Source of the DNA: JBCCGE01 sp039029455
GTDB taxonomy: Bacteria > Pseudomonadota > Gammaproteobacteria > Arenicellales > Poriferihabitantaceae
Length of the DNA: 64,000 bases
NCBI GenBank assembly: GCA_039029455.1
Contig: JBCCGE010000001.1
Coordinates: forward strand, 62,001-126,000
Reading direction: 5' to 3'
In this document: piece after piece, positions 33,502-42,044 of the stretch
Layout of the letters: each line of letters opens with the position of its first letter
Position numbering within the stretch: position 1 is the first letter of the stretch
Notes under the pieces: generated by a model
What the model was told of the DNA's origin: nothing
Seen by the model: the letters and a program-made list of their open reading frames with translations, nothing else
The model's database searches: none
Position numbers and translations under genes: made by a program

Positions 33502-33866
33502 GCGAACTCTTCAGTCTTTTCAATTACTGGGTTGTCGTCTTTCTGATGATGTGCGGCTTCTACACCGTGATCGCAAGTGGCAATCTGGTCAAGAAGATCA
33601 TTGGTCTTAATATTTTTCAAACCTCCGTCTTCATTATGTACATTAGTGTAGGCAAGGTCACCGATGGAACTGCGCCGATCGTTTCAGCCGATTTTTCCGT
33701 CTATTCGAATCCCTTGCCTCACGTATTGATTCTGACCGCCATTGTGGTCGGTGTGGCAACAACGGCATTGGGTCTGTCACTGGTGAGTCGCATCAAGGAC
33801 GCATACGGTTCGGTAGAAGACGACGAGATTCTGGACGCTGACAGTGATGAGAGGGGCTCGAAGTGA
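33498..33866 (+). CDS. mrpC: Mrp-type Na+/H+ antiporter subunit C (NuoK-like)
   Basis: A 122-residue NuoK-like protein with three transmembrane segments (GFYTVIASGNLVKKIIGLNIFQTSVFI). A Pro-rich segment, PLPHVLILTAIVVGVATTALGLSLV, forms the third. MrpC is homologous to NuoK of complex I. It starts with a GTG overlapping the stop of the preceding gene (GTGA) and its own stop overlaps mrpD in the same way, consistent with translational coupling. Confidence 0.93.
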   Translation: MSELFSLFNYWVVVFLMMCGFYTVIASGNLVKKIIGLNIFQTSVFIMYISVGKVTDGTAPIVSADFSVYSNPLPHVLILTAIVVGVATTALGLSLVSRIKDAYGSVEDDEILDADSDERGSK

Positions 33867-35341
33867 TCGCTCACCTGCCTGCGCTGGTTGTTCTGGTGCC
33901 ACTGCTGGCAGCGCCAATATGTTTCATATTTTCACGCTCACCCGCGATCGGCTGGGTGATTACGGTCGTGTCTTCGTGGGTTTCATTTGCCATTGCCTGT
34001 GTGATGGCTGTTACTCTGCTCAACGGGGGAGAAATTCAGTATGTGTTTGGGGGCTGGGCACCACCCTGGGGAATAGAGTACGTTGTCGACCAGTTGAATC
34101 TGCTGGTGGTTCTCGTTGTTACAGGCGTAGCGGCTGTCATTTTTCCAGCAACGCTGAAAAGTGTTCGGCCAGAGGTTGCAAGTCATCAGTTACCCCTGTT
34201 TTTTGTCAGTTTGCTGTTGTGTTTTTCCGGCCTGCTGGGTATCGCCGTAACCGGTGACGCTTTCAACCTTTTTGTCTTCCTCGAAATTTCGTCGCTTTCC
34301 ACATATACACTGATCAGCATGGGGAAAGATCGGCGCGCGCTGACGGCGGCCTTCAACTACCTGATCATGGGCACAATTGGTGCCACTTTTATCCTGATTG
34401 CGGTCGGCATACTTTATATGTTGACCGGTACTTTGAATATGGCGGACCTTGCTGTTCGACTGCCGTCACTGGGCGATTCGAGAGCACTGCAGGTTGCTTT
34501 CGCATTCACGATTGTCGGCGTTGGACTCAAGCTTGCGATGTTTCCGCTGCACTTGTGGTTGCCCAATGCATACGCTTATGCACCTTCAGCGGTGTCGGCA
34601 TTCATTGCTGCGACCGCGACCAAAGTTGCGGTGTACGTCATGATACGGTTTTTGTATTCGATATTTGGCGCCGAGTTTTCATTTTCTGAGATATTCGTGC
34701 AGTGGCTTCTGTTGCCGGTTTCGGTTTGCGCAATATTGTTTACATCAGTAGTGGCGCTGTTTCAGCATGATGTAAAGCGATTGCTGGCGTATTCGTCTGT
34801 TGCACAGATCGGCTACATGCTTCTGGGTATCGCATTGGTTAATCAGACCGGTCTGGCTGCCGCCCTGATCCATCTGTTCAACCATGCGTTGATGAAAGGC
34901 GCGCTTTTCCTTGCGGTGGCCGCCATGGTGTTTCGCGTTGGCAGCAGTCACGTCGATCAGCTTCGGGGTATTGGCAGGAAAATGCCATGGACTTCAGCGG
35001 CATTTGTTGCAGGTGGACTCAGTATCATCGGAGTCCCTGCGACGGTCGGGTTCGTCTCGAAATGGTATCTGGTGCTTGCCGCAATTGAAAACGGCTGGTG
35101 GTGGATGGCCGCGATTGTGCTGGTCGCATCGCTAATTGCCGTAGTATATATCTGGCGCATCGTTGAGCTTGCTTACTTCGCAGATTCCGAGGCCAGCGAA
35201 ACTGAGGTTAAAGAGGCGCCGTTGATTATTTTGATTCCGATCTGGATGCTGGTCGCCAGCAATTTTTATTTCGGTATTCACAGTAGCGTCGTGACGCGAT
35301 TCGCCGAAGGTGCGGCAGCAATGTTGTGGGGTCAAGGATAG
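33863..35341 (+). CDS. mrpD: Mrp-type antiporter subunit D (NuoM/N-like)
   Basis: A 492-residue protein with about 14 transmembrane segments of the complex I antiporter family. Visible marks include FNLFVFLEISSLSTYTLIS with the conserved Glu of helix 5, then a LKLAMFPLHLWLPNAYAYAPS segment with Lys and a PSAVSAFIAATATKV segment. The discontinuous-helix region is FQHDVKRLLAYSSVAQIGYMLLG. Such subunits carry protons through the membrane. It is the first of three large antiporter-like proteins in the operon. Confidence 0.93.
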   Translation: MIAHLPALVVLVPLLAAPICFIFSRSPAIGWVITVVSSWVSFAIACVMAVTLLNGGEIQYVFGGWAPPWGIEYVVDQLNLLVVLVVTGVAAVIFPATLKSVRPEVASHQLPLFFVSLLLCFSGLLGIAVTGDAFNLFVFLEISSLSTYTLISMGKDRRALTAAFNYLIMGTIGATFILIAVGILYMLTGTLNMADLAVRLPSLGDSRALQVAFAFTIVGVGLKLAMFPLHLWLPNAYAYAPSAVSAFIAATATKVAVYVMIRFLYSIFGAEFSFSEIFVQWLLLPVSVCAILFTSVVALFQHDVKRLLAYSSVAQIGYMLLGIALVNQTGLAAALIHLFNHALMKGALFLAVAAMVFRVGSSHVDQLRGIGRKMPWTSAAFVAGGLSIIGVPATVGFVSKWYLVLAAIENGWWWMAAIVLVASLIAVVYIWRIVELAYFADSEASETEVKEAPLIILIPIWMLVASNFYFGIHSSVVTRFAEGAAAMLWGQG

Positions 35342-35346
35342 GCGCT

Positions 35347-36801
35347 ATGCTGAATCTGCTCATTGCATTCTCCCTGGTCGTCCCTTTAATCGGGGCGGTC
35401 GGGATTTTGATTGCAGATAAGAAACCCAATTTGCGAGAAGCCTGCACGCTGCTGACGTCTGTGGTGTTGTTGTTCGTCGTGGTGAAGATCTTTCTTGCGC
35501 TTCGAGGTGGTGAAACCCCGGAGCTCACCTTGTTTGAACTGCTGCCAGGTCTGGAAATAAAGTTCACGGTCGAGCCGCTGGGGATGCTTTTCGCGCTCGT
35601 TGCCGCCATTTTATGGCCGGTCAACTCACTGTATTCAATCGGCTACATGCGCGGTAACGCCGAGAAGCATCAAACACGTTTCTATTTCTTTTTTGCCATT
35701 GCAATATTTGGCGCAATTGGGGTCGCGTTTGCCGGAAACCTGCTGACACTGTTCCTGTTCTACGAACTGTTGACGTTGTCCACGTTTCCACTGGTTACCC
35801 ACAAGGGCAATGACAGCGCGAAATCGGGTGGAAGAGTTTATCTGGGTATTTTGATCTCCACGTCAATCGGCCTGCTGCTGCCCGCGATAATCTGGGTCTG
35901 GGAATTGGCGGGCACGACCGATTTTCAAGCCGGGGGGGTAGTACCGCAATATGTTGAAGGCGGAACGGTTTTTGTGCTCGCGATGCTGTTTGTTTTTGGA
36001 ATCGGCAAAGCAGGCGTCATGCCGGTGCATCGATGGTTGCCTGCTGCGATGGTGGCGCCAACACCTGTCAGTGCGTTACTGCACGCAGTAGCTGTCGTAA
36101 AGGCCGGCGTATTTAGCGTAGTCAAAGTCGTTGTCTATGTATTTGGCATCGACACTCTGGGTGCAGAACCATCAGTAGACTGGCTGCTCTGGTTTGCGCT
36201 TTTTACAATTGTTGCTGCATCCACAGTTGCTTTACGACAGGACAACTTAAAGAAACGACTGGCGTATTCCACAATCAGTCAGTTGTCTTATGTCGTTATG
36301 GGTGCACTTATTCTGGTGCCGTTGTCTGTCACCGGGGCAGCTCTGCATATCATCGCCCACGCCTTTGGAAAAATCACACTGTTTTTTGCCGCAGGATCGA
36401 TTTACACCAGTAGTAAAAAAACTGAAATCAGTCAATTGAATGGTATTGGGCGACGAATGCCGTGGACTATGGCAGCGTTTACCGTAGGTGCACTGTCGAT
36501 GATCGGTATTCCTCCGGCCGCCGGGTTTCTTTCAAAATGGTACTTACTGTCCGGCGCAATCGCAGCTGATCAGTATATTGCTGTATTGGTTATATTTATT
36601 TCGACTTTGCTGAATACAGCATACTTCGCGCCGATCGTATACGCGGCTTATTTTAAACGCGATCGCTCTGATACGATGCTGAACTATGGCGAGGCACCAT
36701 TACCTGCGGTAGTCGCACTCTGTTTTACTGCGTTGCTGACTATCACCCTGTTTTTTTTCCCGCAAACCGTATTTGAACTGATTCAAATGATCGAAACATG
36801 A
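35347..36801 (+). CDS. Second antiporter-like subunit (NuoL/MrpD-like)
   Basis: I start at ATG 35347, six bases after the mrpD stop, with AAGGA a suitable distance upstream (the frame opens at 35326 inside mrpD). The protein is 484 residues with about 14 membrane segments. It has FLFYELLTLSTFPLVTH with the helix-5 Glu, then KAGVMPVHRWLPAAMVAPTPVSALLHAVAVVKAG with the NuoL-type catalytic residues, and RQDNLKKRLAYSTISQLSYVVMG. By sequence it is closest to the NuoL/MrpA N-terminal half, but it lacks MrpA's C-terminal extension, which here is fused to MrpB. Confidence 0.88.
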   Translation: MLNLLIAFSLVVPLIGAVGILIADKKPNLREACTLLTSVVLLFVVVKIFLALRGGETPELTLFELLPGLEIKFTVEPLGMLFALVAAILWPVNSLYSIGYMRGNAEKHQTRFYFFFAIAIFGAIGVAFAGNLLTLFLFYELLTLSTFPLVTHKGNDSAKSGGRVYLGILISTSIGLLLPAIIWVWELAGTTDFQAGGVVPQYVEGGTVFVLAMLFVFGIGKAGVMPVHRWLPAAMVAPTPVSALLHAVAVVKAGVFSVVKVVVYVFGIDTLGAEPSVDWLLWFALFTIVAASTVALRQDNLKKRLAYSTISQLSYVVMGALILVPLSVTGAALHIIAHAFGKITLFFAAGSIYTSSKKTEISQLNGIGRRMPWTMAAFTVGALSMIGIPPAAGFLSKWYLLSGAIAADQYIAVLVIFISTLLNTAYFAPIVYAAYFKRDRSDTMLNYGEAPLPAVVALCFTALLTITLFFFPQTVFELIQMIET

Positions 36802-37064
36802 TTAACGATGAGGATAAACACTGGCTTTACCGATCCACTAGTTTGCCAAAACTTTGGATGATCCAGATTTTGATTCTGGTGATAGCGGTCATTCCGGAAT
36901 TTTTTGTTCATCATCACCCTCATTTTGAGCAGGAGGGTGTCGCGATCGATACGTCGTTCGGTTTTTTTGCCTGGTACGGCTTTCTGACCTGTGCTGCTAT
37001 GGTGGTGGGTGCCAAGATACTGGGGATTTTTCTGAAACGGGAAGACTCGTATTACGATGACTGA
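36798..37064 (+). CDS. Small two-helix membrane protein of the Mrp operon, function unknown
   Basis: An 88-residue protein with a charged N-terminus (MINDEDKHWLY), two predicted transmembrane segments (about 20-37 and 57-76), a His-rich connector (FFVHHHPHFEQEG) and an acidic end. It overlaps the genes on both sides by 4 and 8 bases, so it is clearly part of the operon. It does not match MrpA to MrpG. It may be an assembly or structural subunit specific to this kind of three-antiporter complex. Confidence 0.8.
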   Translation: MINDEDKHWLYRSTSLPKLWMIQILILVIAVIPEFFVHHHPHFEQEGVAIDTSFGFFAWYGFLTCAAMVVGAKILGIFLKREDSYYDD

Positions 37065-38745
37065 TTTACTGATTCCACCTGCGTTTCTGCTTGTCCTGGC
37101 AGGTCTGCTGTTGCCGCTGTTACACCATCGAATGCGACAGGCGACCGTTGTGATTTTACCGCTGGGGGTTCTGGGGTTCATCTGGTCACTGGATCCGGGC
37201 GCGTATTTGTCCGTCGAGTTTATGCAGTATGAACTGTCGTTGTTCAATGTGACCGCGACCGGACGGCTGTTCGCGACTGTTTTCTCCATCATGCTTTTTG
37301 CCGGTGGTGTATTTGCCTTGCACCAGGCGAAAACCCTCGAATTGGCTGCGGCCTTTGTTTACGGAGGCTCTGCAATTGGAGTCTGTTTTTCGGGTGATCT
37401 GATCAGTCTCTTTATTTACTGGGAGATTATGGCTCTGGGTTCCACGGCGGTGTTGTGGGCTGCCGGGACTGAACGAGCTTATGCCGCAAGCTTCAGATAT
37501 CTGCTGATCCATTTTCTGGGTGGCGTAATTTTAATGGCCGGGATTGCCTGGTATGTGGTGAAGAGCGGAAGTATCGAGTTTGGACCAATCTCGCTGTCTG
37601 ATCCGGGTGCGGTGCTGATTCTCATTGGTTTTCTGATCAATGCGGGCGCGCCCCCGCTCTCAGCCTGGATTGCCGACGCCTACCCGGAAGCGAGTCCAAG
37701 CGGTACCGTGTTTCTCTCGGCCTTCACGACGAAAACAGCGGTTTACGTGCTGATGGTTGCGTTTGCAGGTGCGGAAATACTCATCTACATCGGGCTGTAT
37801 ATGGTTTTCTACGGCATCATCTATGCCCTTCTTGAGAACGATATGCGTCGAATTCTGGCGTACAGTATTGTGAACCAGGTGGGCTTCATGGTGTGCGCGA
37901 TTGGAATTGGAACGGAGCTTGCGCTGAACGGCGCTGCAGCCCATGCATTTGCTCACATTATCTACAAGGCCCTGTTGCTGATGTCGGCTGGCAGTGTGTT
38001 GATGATGGCCGAACGACGCAAGTGTTCCGAGCTCGGCGGCCTGTTTCAGACTATGCCAGTGACAGCGTTAAACGGTATTGTCGGCGCACTGGCGATTTCC
38101 GCATTTCCTTTTACATCGGGGTTTGTAACTAAATCGCTCGAGTCCGCCGCAGCCGCTGATGCCGGACTGGTTGTGGTCTGGTTCTGTTTGATGGCAGCGT
38201 CCGCCGGCGTGTTTTTACATGCGGGAATCAAGTTTCCGTGGTTTGTGTTTTTTCAGAAAGACTCTGGTCTCAGACCTTCGGATCCACCATTGAATATGAA
38301 GCTAGCGATGTGGTTGTTCTCGTTTTTCTGTATCGCTATTGGCGTTTTTCCAGCGGTGCTCTACGGAATATTGCCTTTTCCTGTGGACTACAAGCCGTAT
38401 ACAAGTTACCACCTCGTCAGTCAGTTTCAGCTTCTTCTGTTTGCAGGCTTCGCTTTTTTTGCAATGCTTCCATTGATGAAACGCACCCTGACGATCAGTC
38501 TGGACTTCGACTGGTTTTATCGGCGCTTCTTGCGGATAGTGGCCAGCGAGTTTACGTTAAAGTCCGGTCTGATCGGTTCAAGGCTGGAGCAGACGGTTAC
38601 GCGTCGAATCGAGCAGTTTATCGCGCGCTTGTATCAGCATCACGGACCCCATGGTGTACTCGCCCGAACCTGGCCCAGTGGGGGAATGGTGCTCTGGGTG
38701 GCGGTCATGCTCGCAGGATTGATTGTCGCCTCAGCACTGTTTTAG
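37057..38745 (+). CDS. Third antiporter-like subunit (NuoL/N-like) of the Mrp-type operon
   Basis: A 562-residue membrane protein of the complex I antiporter family, with about 14-16 segments. Marks are SGDLISLFIYWEIMALGSTAVLW (helix-5 Glu), a NAGAPPLSAWIADAYPEASPSGTVFLSAFTTKTAVYV segment and LLENDMRRILAYSIVNQVGFMVCAIG. The C-terminal region from about 470 is a long tail with an amphipathic stretch (RRIEQFIARLYQHHG) and one last transmembrane segment, reminiscent of the lateral helix of NuoL. It ends the operon. The conserved Lys of the family's helix 7 region reads Ala-Pro here, so proton-translocating ability should be checked. Confidence 0.87.
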   Translation: MTDLLIPPAFLLVLAGLLLPLLHHRMRQATVVILPLGVLGFIWSLDPGAYLSVEFMQYELSLFNVTATGRLFATVFSIMLFAGGVFALHQAKTLELAAAFVYGGSAIGVCFSGDLISLFIYWEIMALGSTAVLWAAGTERAYAASFRYLLIHFLGGVILMAGIAWYVVKSGSIEFGPISLSDPGAVLILIGFLINAGAPPLSAWIADAYPEASPSGTVFLSAFTTKTAVYVLMVAFAGAEILIYIGLYMVFYGIIYALLENDMRRILAYSIVNQVGFMVCAIGIGTELALNGAAAHAFAHIIYKALLLMSAGSVLMMAERRKCSELGGLFQTMPVTALNGIVGALAISAFPFTSGFVTKSLESAAAADAGLVVVWFCLMAASAGVFLHAGIKFPWFVFFQKDSGLRPSDPPLNMKLAMWLFSFFCIAIGVFPAVLYGILPFPVDYKPYTSYHLVSQFQLLLFAGFAFFAMLPLMKRTLTISLDFDWFYRRFLRIVASEFTLKSGLIGSRLEQTVTRRIEQFIARLYQHHGPHGVLARTWPSGGMVLWVAVMLAGLIVASALF

Positions 38746-38762
38746 ATTGAAGGGTTGCGCAT

Positions 38763-39671
38763 TCAGAACTTTGCTCCGCGTCGAACACCGCTACGATTTG
38801 GCAGCGATCGAGCAACAATCAGCCCACAGCCTGCGATCAGCAGGATGCCGAACCAGGCGATCGGATTGGGCAGAGTTCCAAACATAACGAGTCCGAATAC
38901 GACACCCGCCAGAATTTCAAAGTAAGTGAATGGTGCCAGAACGGACGCTTCCGCCTTGGCGAAACCATAGACTATGCAGGTCTGGTTGACAGCCCCGGTA
39001 ATTGCGATTAGCACCAACCAGCCCAGATGCTCGGAACTGACGGGCTGCCATATAAAGGGAATGGTGACTGACAAAATCAAAGTGGCAATGATTGCACCCC
39101 AAAATGAGGTCAGTAACGGATGAGAAATAGCACCCAGCTTACGGTTCAGGATCATCTGAAAAGCGACGATAACTGCACAAAGAAACACAAACAACGTGCC
39201 CGTGTTTACGCCATCAAGCCGGGGTTGCATGACCAGCAGGACGCCAAAAAAACCGCCGACGACACCGAGCCATCCGACAACCCTCACACGTTCGCCCAGA
39301 AACAGCGTGGCCATTACAGTCAGCAGGAACGGATAGGCATACAGGATAGCTATAGCGTCCGCAAAGTCGATTGTTCTTGCACCGACAACAAAGCATACAG
39401 TTTCGGAGGCCAGGCTGATGCCTCTTACAATCTGTATCGATGGCCGGCGGACCTCGTAACAGCCACGGCCAAACTTGCGCCAAACGATCGGTAGCAGAAT
39501 GATGGCAAAGCCGAGAAATCGAAACCATGTGATCTGGAATGCGCTCAGCTCGTTGGACATGAGTTTCATCAGAGCTCCGGTGAATGCCGCGACACTGAGA
39601 CCAAATATTGTAATCAGAATACCTGTGCGTGTTTGATCAACTGGCTGTGTTTGCGGGTCGGTGCTTTTCAT
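38763..39671 (-). CDS. EamA/DMT family transporter
   Basis: A 302-residue inner-membrane protein with ten transmembrane segments in two EamA repeats (first: TGILITIFGLSVAAFTGALMKL; second: YGFAKAEASVLAPFTYFEI). Members of this drug/metabolite transporter superfamily export metabolites or amino acids. The N- and C-terminal tails are basic or polar. It is convergent with the mrp operon and not in an evident operon. Substrate unknown. Confidence 0.92.
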   Translation of the reverse strand: MKSTDPQTQPVDQTRTGILITIFGLSVAAFTGALMKLMSNELSAFQITWFRFLGFAIILLPIVWRKFGRGCYEVRRPSIQIVRGISLASETVCFVVGARTIDFADAIAILYAYPFLLTVMATLFLGERVRVVGWLGVVGGFFGVLLVMQPRLDGVNTGTLFVFLCAVIVAFQMILNRKLGAISHPLLTSFWGAIIATLILSVTIPFIWQPVSSEHLGWLVLIAITGAVNQTCIVYGFAKAEASVLAPFTYFEILAGVVFGLVMFGTLPNPIAWFGILLIAGCGLIVARSLPNRSGVRRGAKF

Positions 39672-40239
39672 AGTTGAGAACGCAGATACTTATCGTCGGT
39701 TTGCGCCAGTGGTCGATACAGCGCTGATTCAATCGAAACCATCGATGATAGTCATTCTGCGATCCCGGCCAACGCACTATGCCGGGGCGTCTGATCATCT
39801 ATCGAATATCGATTGTGCGTTTGGGTGATTCTCCAGAATGCGGCGACTGCTAGCAACCATTGTTTAAGGGAGAATTGCAGAACCTGCCGACTGCAAACCC
39901 GACACGTATTCTGCAAAAAAGCGAAATTTTTGTGCCCCTATATTGCGGGCACCCTGATGTGGTTGAAGCAGTTTGCTCAGGTCAGCATTTGATCAGGAGA
40001 CGCTGAAGCCTGACCTGGAAATTCGTTTTGCGAAACAAAACATTGATGACAGCCTAAAACAGCAGATGACCGAAAAGGTCGAGACAATTTAGGTCGCTCT
40101 GATTTGTGCAAATCAGAGGTCCACTCAAATCTGTATCCGCCTATTTATTTCGTTTATTGCGGCACTTCAGATTGCGAGCCATAAGCGGTGACTTTCGGAT
40201 AAAGTATGTCTTTAAATTACCAACTATATCGTACTCTCA
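39672..40239. other. Gene-poor stretch with possible decayed small gene and a strong palindrome
   Basis: A 568-base gap. Its middle holds a short frame (TTG at 39973 to stop at 40090-40092) whose translation ends DLEIRFAKQNIDDSLKQQMT and looks protein-like. The preceding frame reads LMWLKQFAQVS and stops at 39990-39992, so one base change would join them. This could be the wreck of a small gene that I cannot name. A 22-bp palindrome follows at 40097. The rest is AT-rich with no credible gene. Confidence 0.3.
40097..40118. promoter_or_regulatory. Perfect inverted repeat upstream of the PhyH oxygenase
   Basis: CTCTGATTTG and CAAATCAGAG form 10-bp perfect arms around a 2-bp centre. It is 122 bp upstream of the oxygenase start. 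A further half-site-like CAAATCTG follows at 40126. It lacks a T run, so an operator is more likely than a terminator. Confidence 0.5.
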
Positions 40240-41133
40240 GTGGAACTCAGTGACATACTCGCGCAATCGAAAACGGTGCTGTCACCAGAGCAGCTCGATC
40301 ACTACTACACACAAGGCTACCTTCTGTTTCCGGAACTCATCGACCAAAGCCTGCTGGATGACCTGAGAGCAGCGATGTGTGACATTGTTGAAAAATCCAG
40401 GATGTTCACGAAGTCATCTCGCGCACTTGATCTGGAAAAAGGGCATACAGCAGACAATCCACGACTTCGTCGTGCTGCTTATATTGATGATGAATACGAT
40501 GTTTTCTGGGCGTTGTGTGCGGACTCGGTAATTACGGATATTGCGGCAGATCTGGTGGGATACGACCTTCGTTTTCGGGAACTGATGCTGAATTTCAAGT
40601 GGGCGGCTGGCGGGTCAGAGGTGCGCTGGCATCAGGATTTTGTGTTCTATCCTCACACGCATACCGGCACGATGCAGTTCCTTTTGTTTCTTGAAGATGT
40701 GACTCAGGATCAGGGGCCGCTGCAGGTCATACCCGGCAGTCACAAAGGTCCTTTGTATGAACACTACGATGAACAGCGAAACTGGACCGGCGCGATCAAA
40801 AAGTCCGAATTGTTGCAGGCGGGCGTCAAAGATGCCGTAAGTCTCACTGGCCCGGCCGGTTCAGTGTCAGTCCATCACAGCTGCACAATTCATGGTTCAG
40901 AACCCAACCGCAGTCCGCGAAGTCGACCGGCGCTGGTAATCACCTATGCCGCTGCAGACGCGATGCCGTACACCGCTGCAGCCTACCCGGGTTCGAGATA
41001 CGGGACGATTGTTCGCGGTGAGGAGCCGACGCATATTCATCATGAACACCTCAGCGTGCCGATGCCGCCTGACTGGTCAGCGGGTTACACGTCCATTTAT
41101 GAGCATCAGGAGCGCGAATCCGAAGGTAAGTGA
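40240..41133 (+). CDS. Phytanoyl-CoA dioxygenase (PhyH) family protein
   Basis: A 297-residue 2-oxoglutarate/Fe(II) oxygenase of the PhyH family, with a GTG start. The iron-binding HxD is in RWHQDFVFYPHTHTG and the distal His is in SVHHSCTIHGSEPNRS, with the co-substrate Arg about ten residues later. A GPLQVIPGSHKGPL segment is the usual PhyH metal-loop neighbour. Bacterial PhyH enzymes hydroxylate many small molecules (ectoine, quorum signals, secondary metabolites). No operon partner is adjacent, and the next gene is convergent. Substrate unknown. Confidence 0.9.
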   Translation: MELSDILAQSKTVLSPEQLDHYYTQGYLLFPELIDQSLLDDLRAAMCDIVEKSRMFTKSSRALDLEKGHTADNPRLRRAAYIDDEYDVFWALCADSVITDIAADLVGYDLRFRELMLNFKWAAGGSEVRWHQDFVFYPHTHTGTMQFLLFLEDVTQDQGPLQVIPGSHKGPLYEHYDEQRNWTGAIKKSELLQAGVKDAVSLTGPAGSVSVHHSCTIHGSEPNRSPRSRPALVITYAAADAMPYTAAAYPGSRYGTIVRGEEPTHIHHEHLSVPMPPDWSAGYTSIYEHQERESEGK

Positions 41134-41134
41134 G

Positions 41135-41953
41135 CTACTGATAACTGTGGCGTGCGGTAGGGAATTTGCCCTGTTGAACATCCCTGGCATAATTTTTAAT
41201 TGCACCCTGGACACCGGTTCTGCAGTTCTTAAGATAATTTTTTACGAACTTCGCGGTTTTTCCGGGATACAGTCCCAGCAGGTCGTGCCAAACCAGAATC
41301 TGTCCGTCAGTATGTCTTCCCGCTCCAATTCCAATGACGGGTACGTCGAGCGCCTGTGTAAGTGATTTACCCAGTCGTGTTGGTACGCACTCAATCAGGA
41401 TTGCGCTGGCGCCGGCTTCCTGAAGCACCAGTGCTTCTTCGATAATGGCCTGCCCCCTGGACGGGTCGCGGCCCTGTACCTGATAGCCGCCCAAATGATT
41501 AACCGACTGCGGTGTTAGTCCCATGTGCGCGCATACGGGAATGCCGCGTTCGCTGAGTAGACGTGTGCTCTCCGCAAGCCACGCGCCGCCCTCAAGCTTT
41601 ACCATGTGTGCACCCTCGCGCATGAGTACAGCCGCATTCTCAAGGCTTTTCGATTCGCTGTAGTAACTCATGAACGGAAGGTCGGCCATAATGAGCGCAC
41701 CCTGATTTCCCCGTTTTACACAACGAACATGATACGCGGTGTCCTCAATAGTCACAGGGAGGCTGCTGTCGTGTCCCTGAATAACCATGCCAAGCGAATC
41801 GCCCACCAGCAGGACATCTATGCCGTTTGAGCTGGCGGCGTAGGCGCTGCAGTAGTCATAAGCAGTCAGTGACGCAAACTTCTTCCCACCACGCTTAAGT
41901 TGATTCAGCGTTTTTATTGTGATGTTGCGTTGAGTTTTGTTTTGGACGGACAT
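41135..41953 (-). CDS. panB: 3-methyl-2-oxobutanoate hydroxymethyltransferase
   Basis: The ATG at 41953 gives a 272-residue PanB starting just before the conserved ITIKTLNQLKRGGKKFASLTAYD region; the longer frame to 42058 adds unrelated residues overlapping dusC. Motifs include LLVGDSLGMVIQGHD (metal-binding Asp), VKLEGGAWLAEST, and GIPVCAHMGLTPQSVNHLGGY. PanB adds a hydroxymethyl group from methylene-tetrahydrofolate to alpha-ketoisovalerate in pantothenate and coenzyme A synthesis. The usual partner panC is not in the window. The dihydrouridine synthase gene lies upstream in the same direction. Confidence 0.96.
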   Translation of the reverse strand: MSVQNKTQRNITIKTLNQLKRGGKKFASLTAYDYCSAYAASSNGIDVLLVGDSLGMVIQGHDSSLPVTIEDTAYHVRCVKRGNQGALIMADLPFMSYYSESKSLENAAVLMREGAHMVKLEGGAWLAESTRLLSERGIPVCAHMGLTPQSVNHLGGYQVQGRDPSRGQAIIEEALVLQEAGASAILIECVPTRLGKSLTQALDVPVIGIGAGRHTDGQILVWHDLLGLYPGKTAKFVKNYLKNCRTGVQGAIKNYARDVQQGKFPTARHSYQ

Positions 41954-42044
41954 AATGTGTTGATTACAGAAATTAAACCGGGCGAAGCTTTCATGTTGTG
42001 TGAATTCTACACCAGCGTCGGAGTCAGGTAGTGCGGCTACTTTT

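Noticed and set aside
40946..41365. 139-codon plus-strand frame over the PhyH-PanB junction
   Set aside because: Runs across two supported genes in different frames and has no family resemblance.
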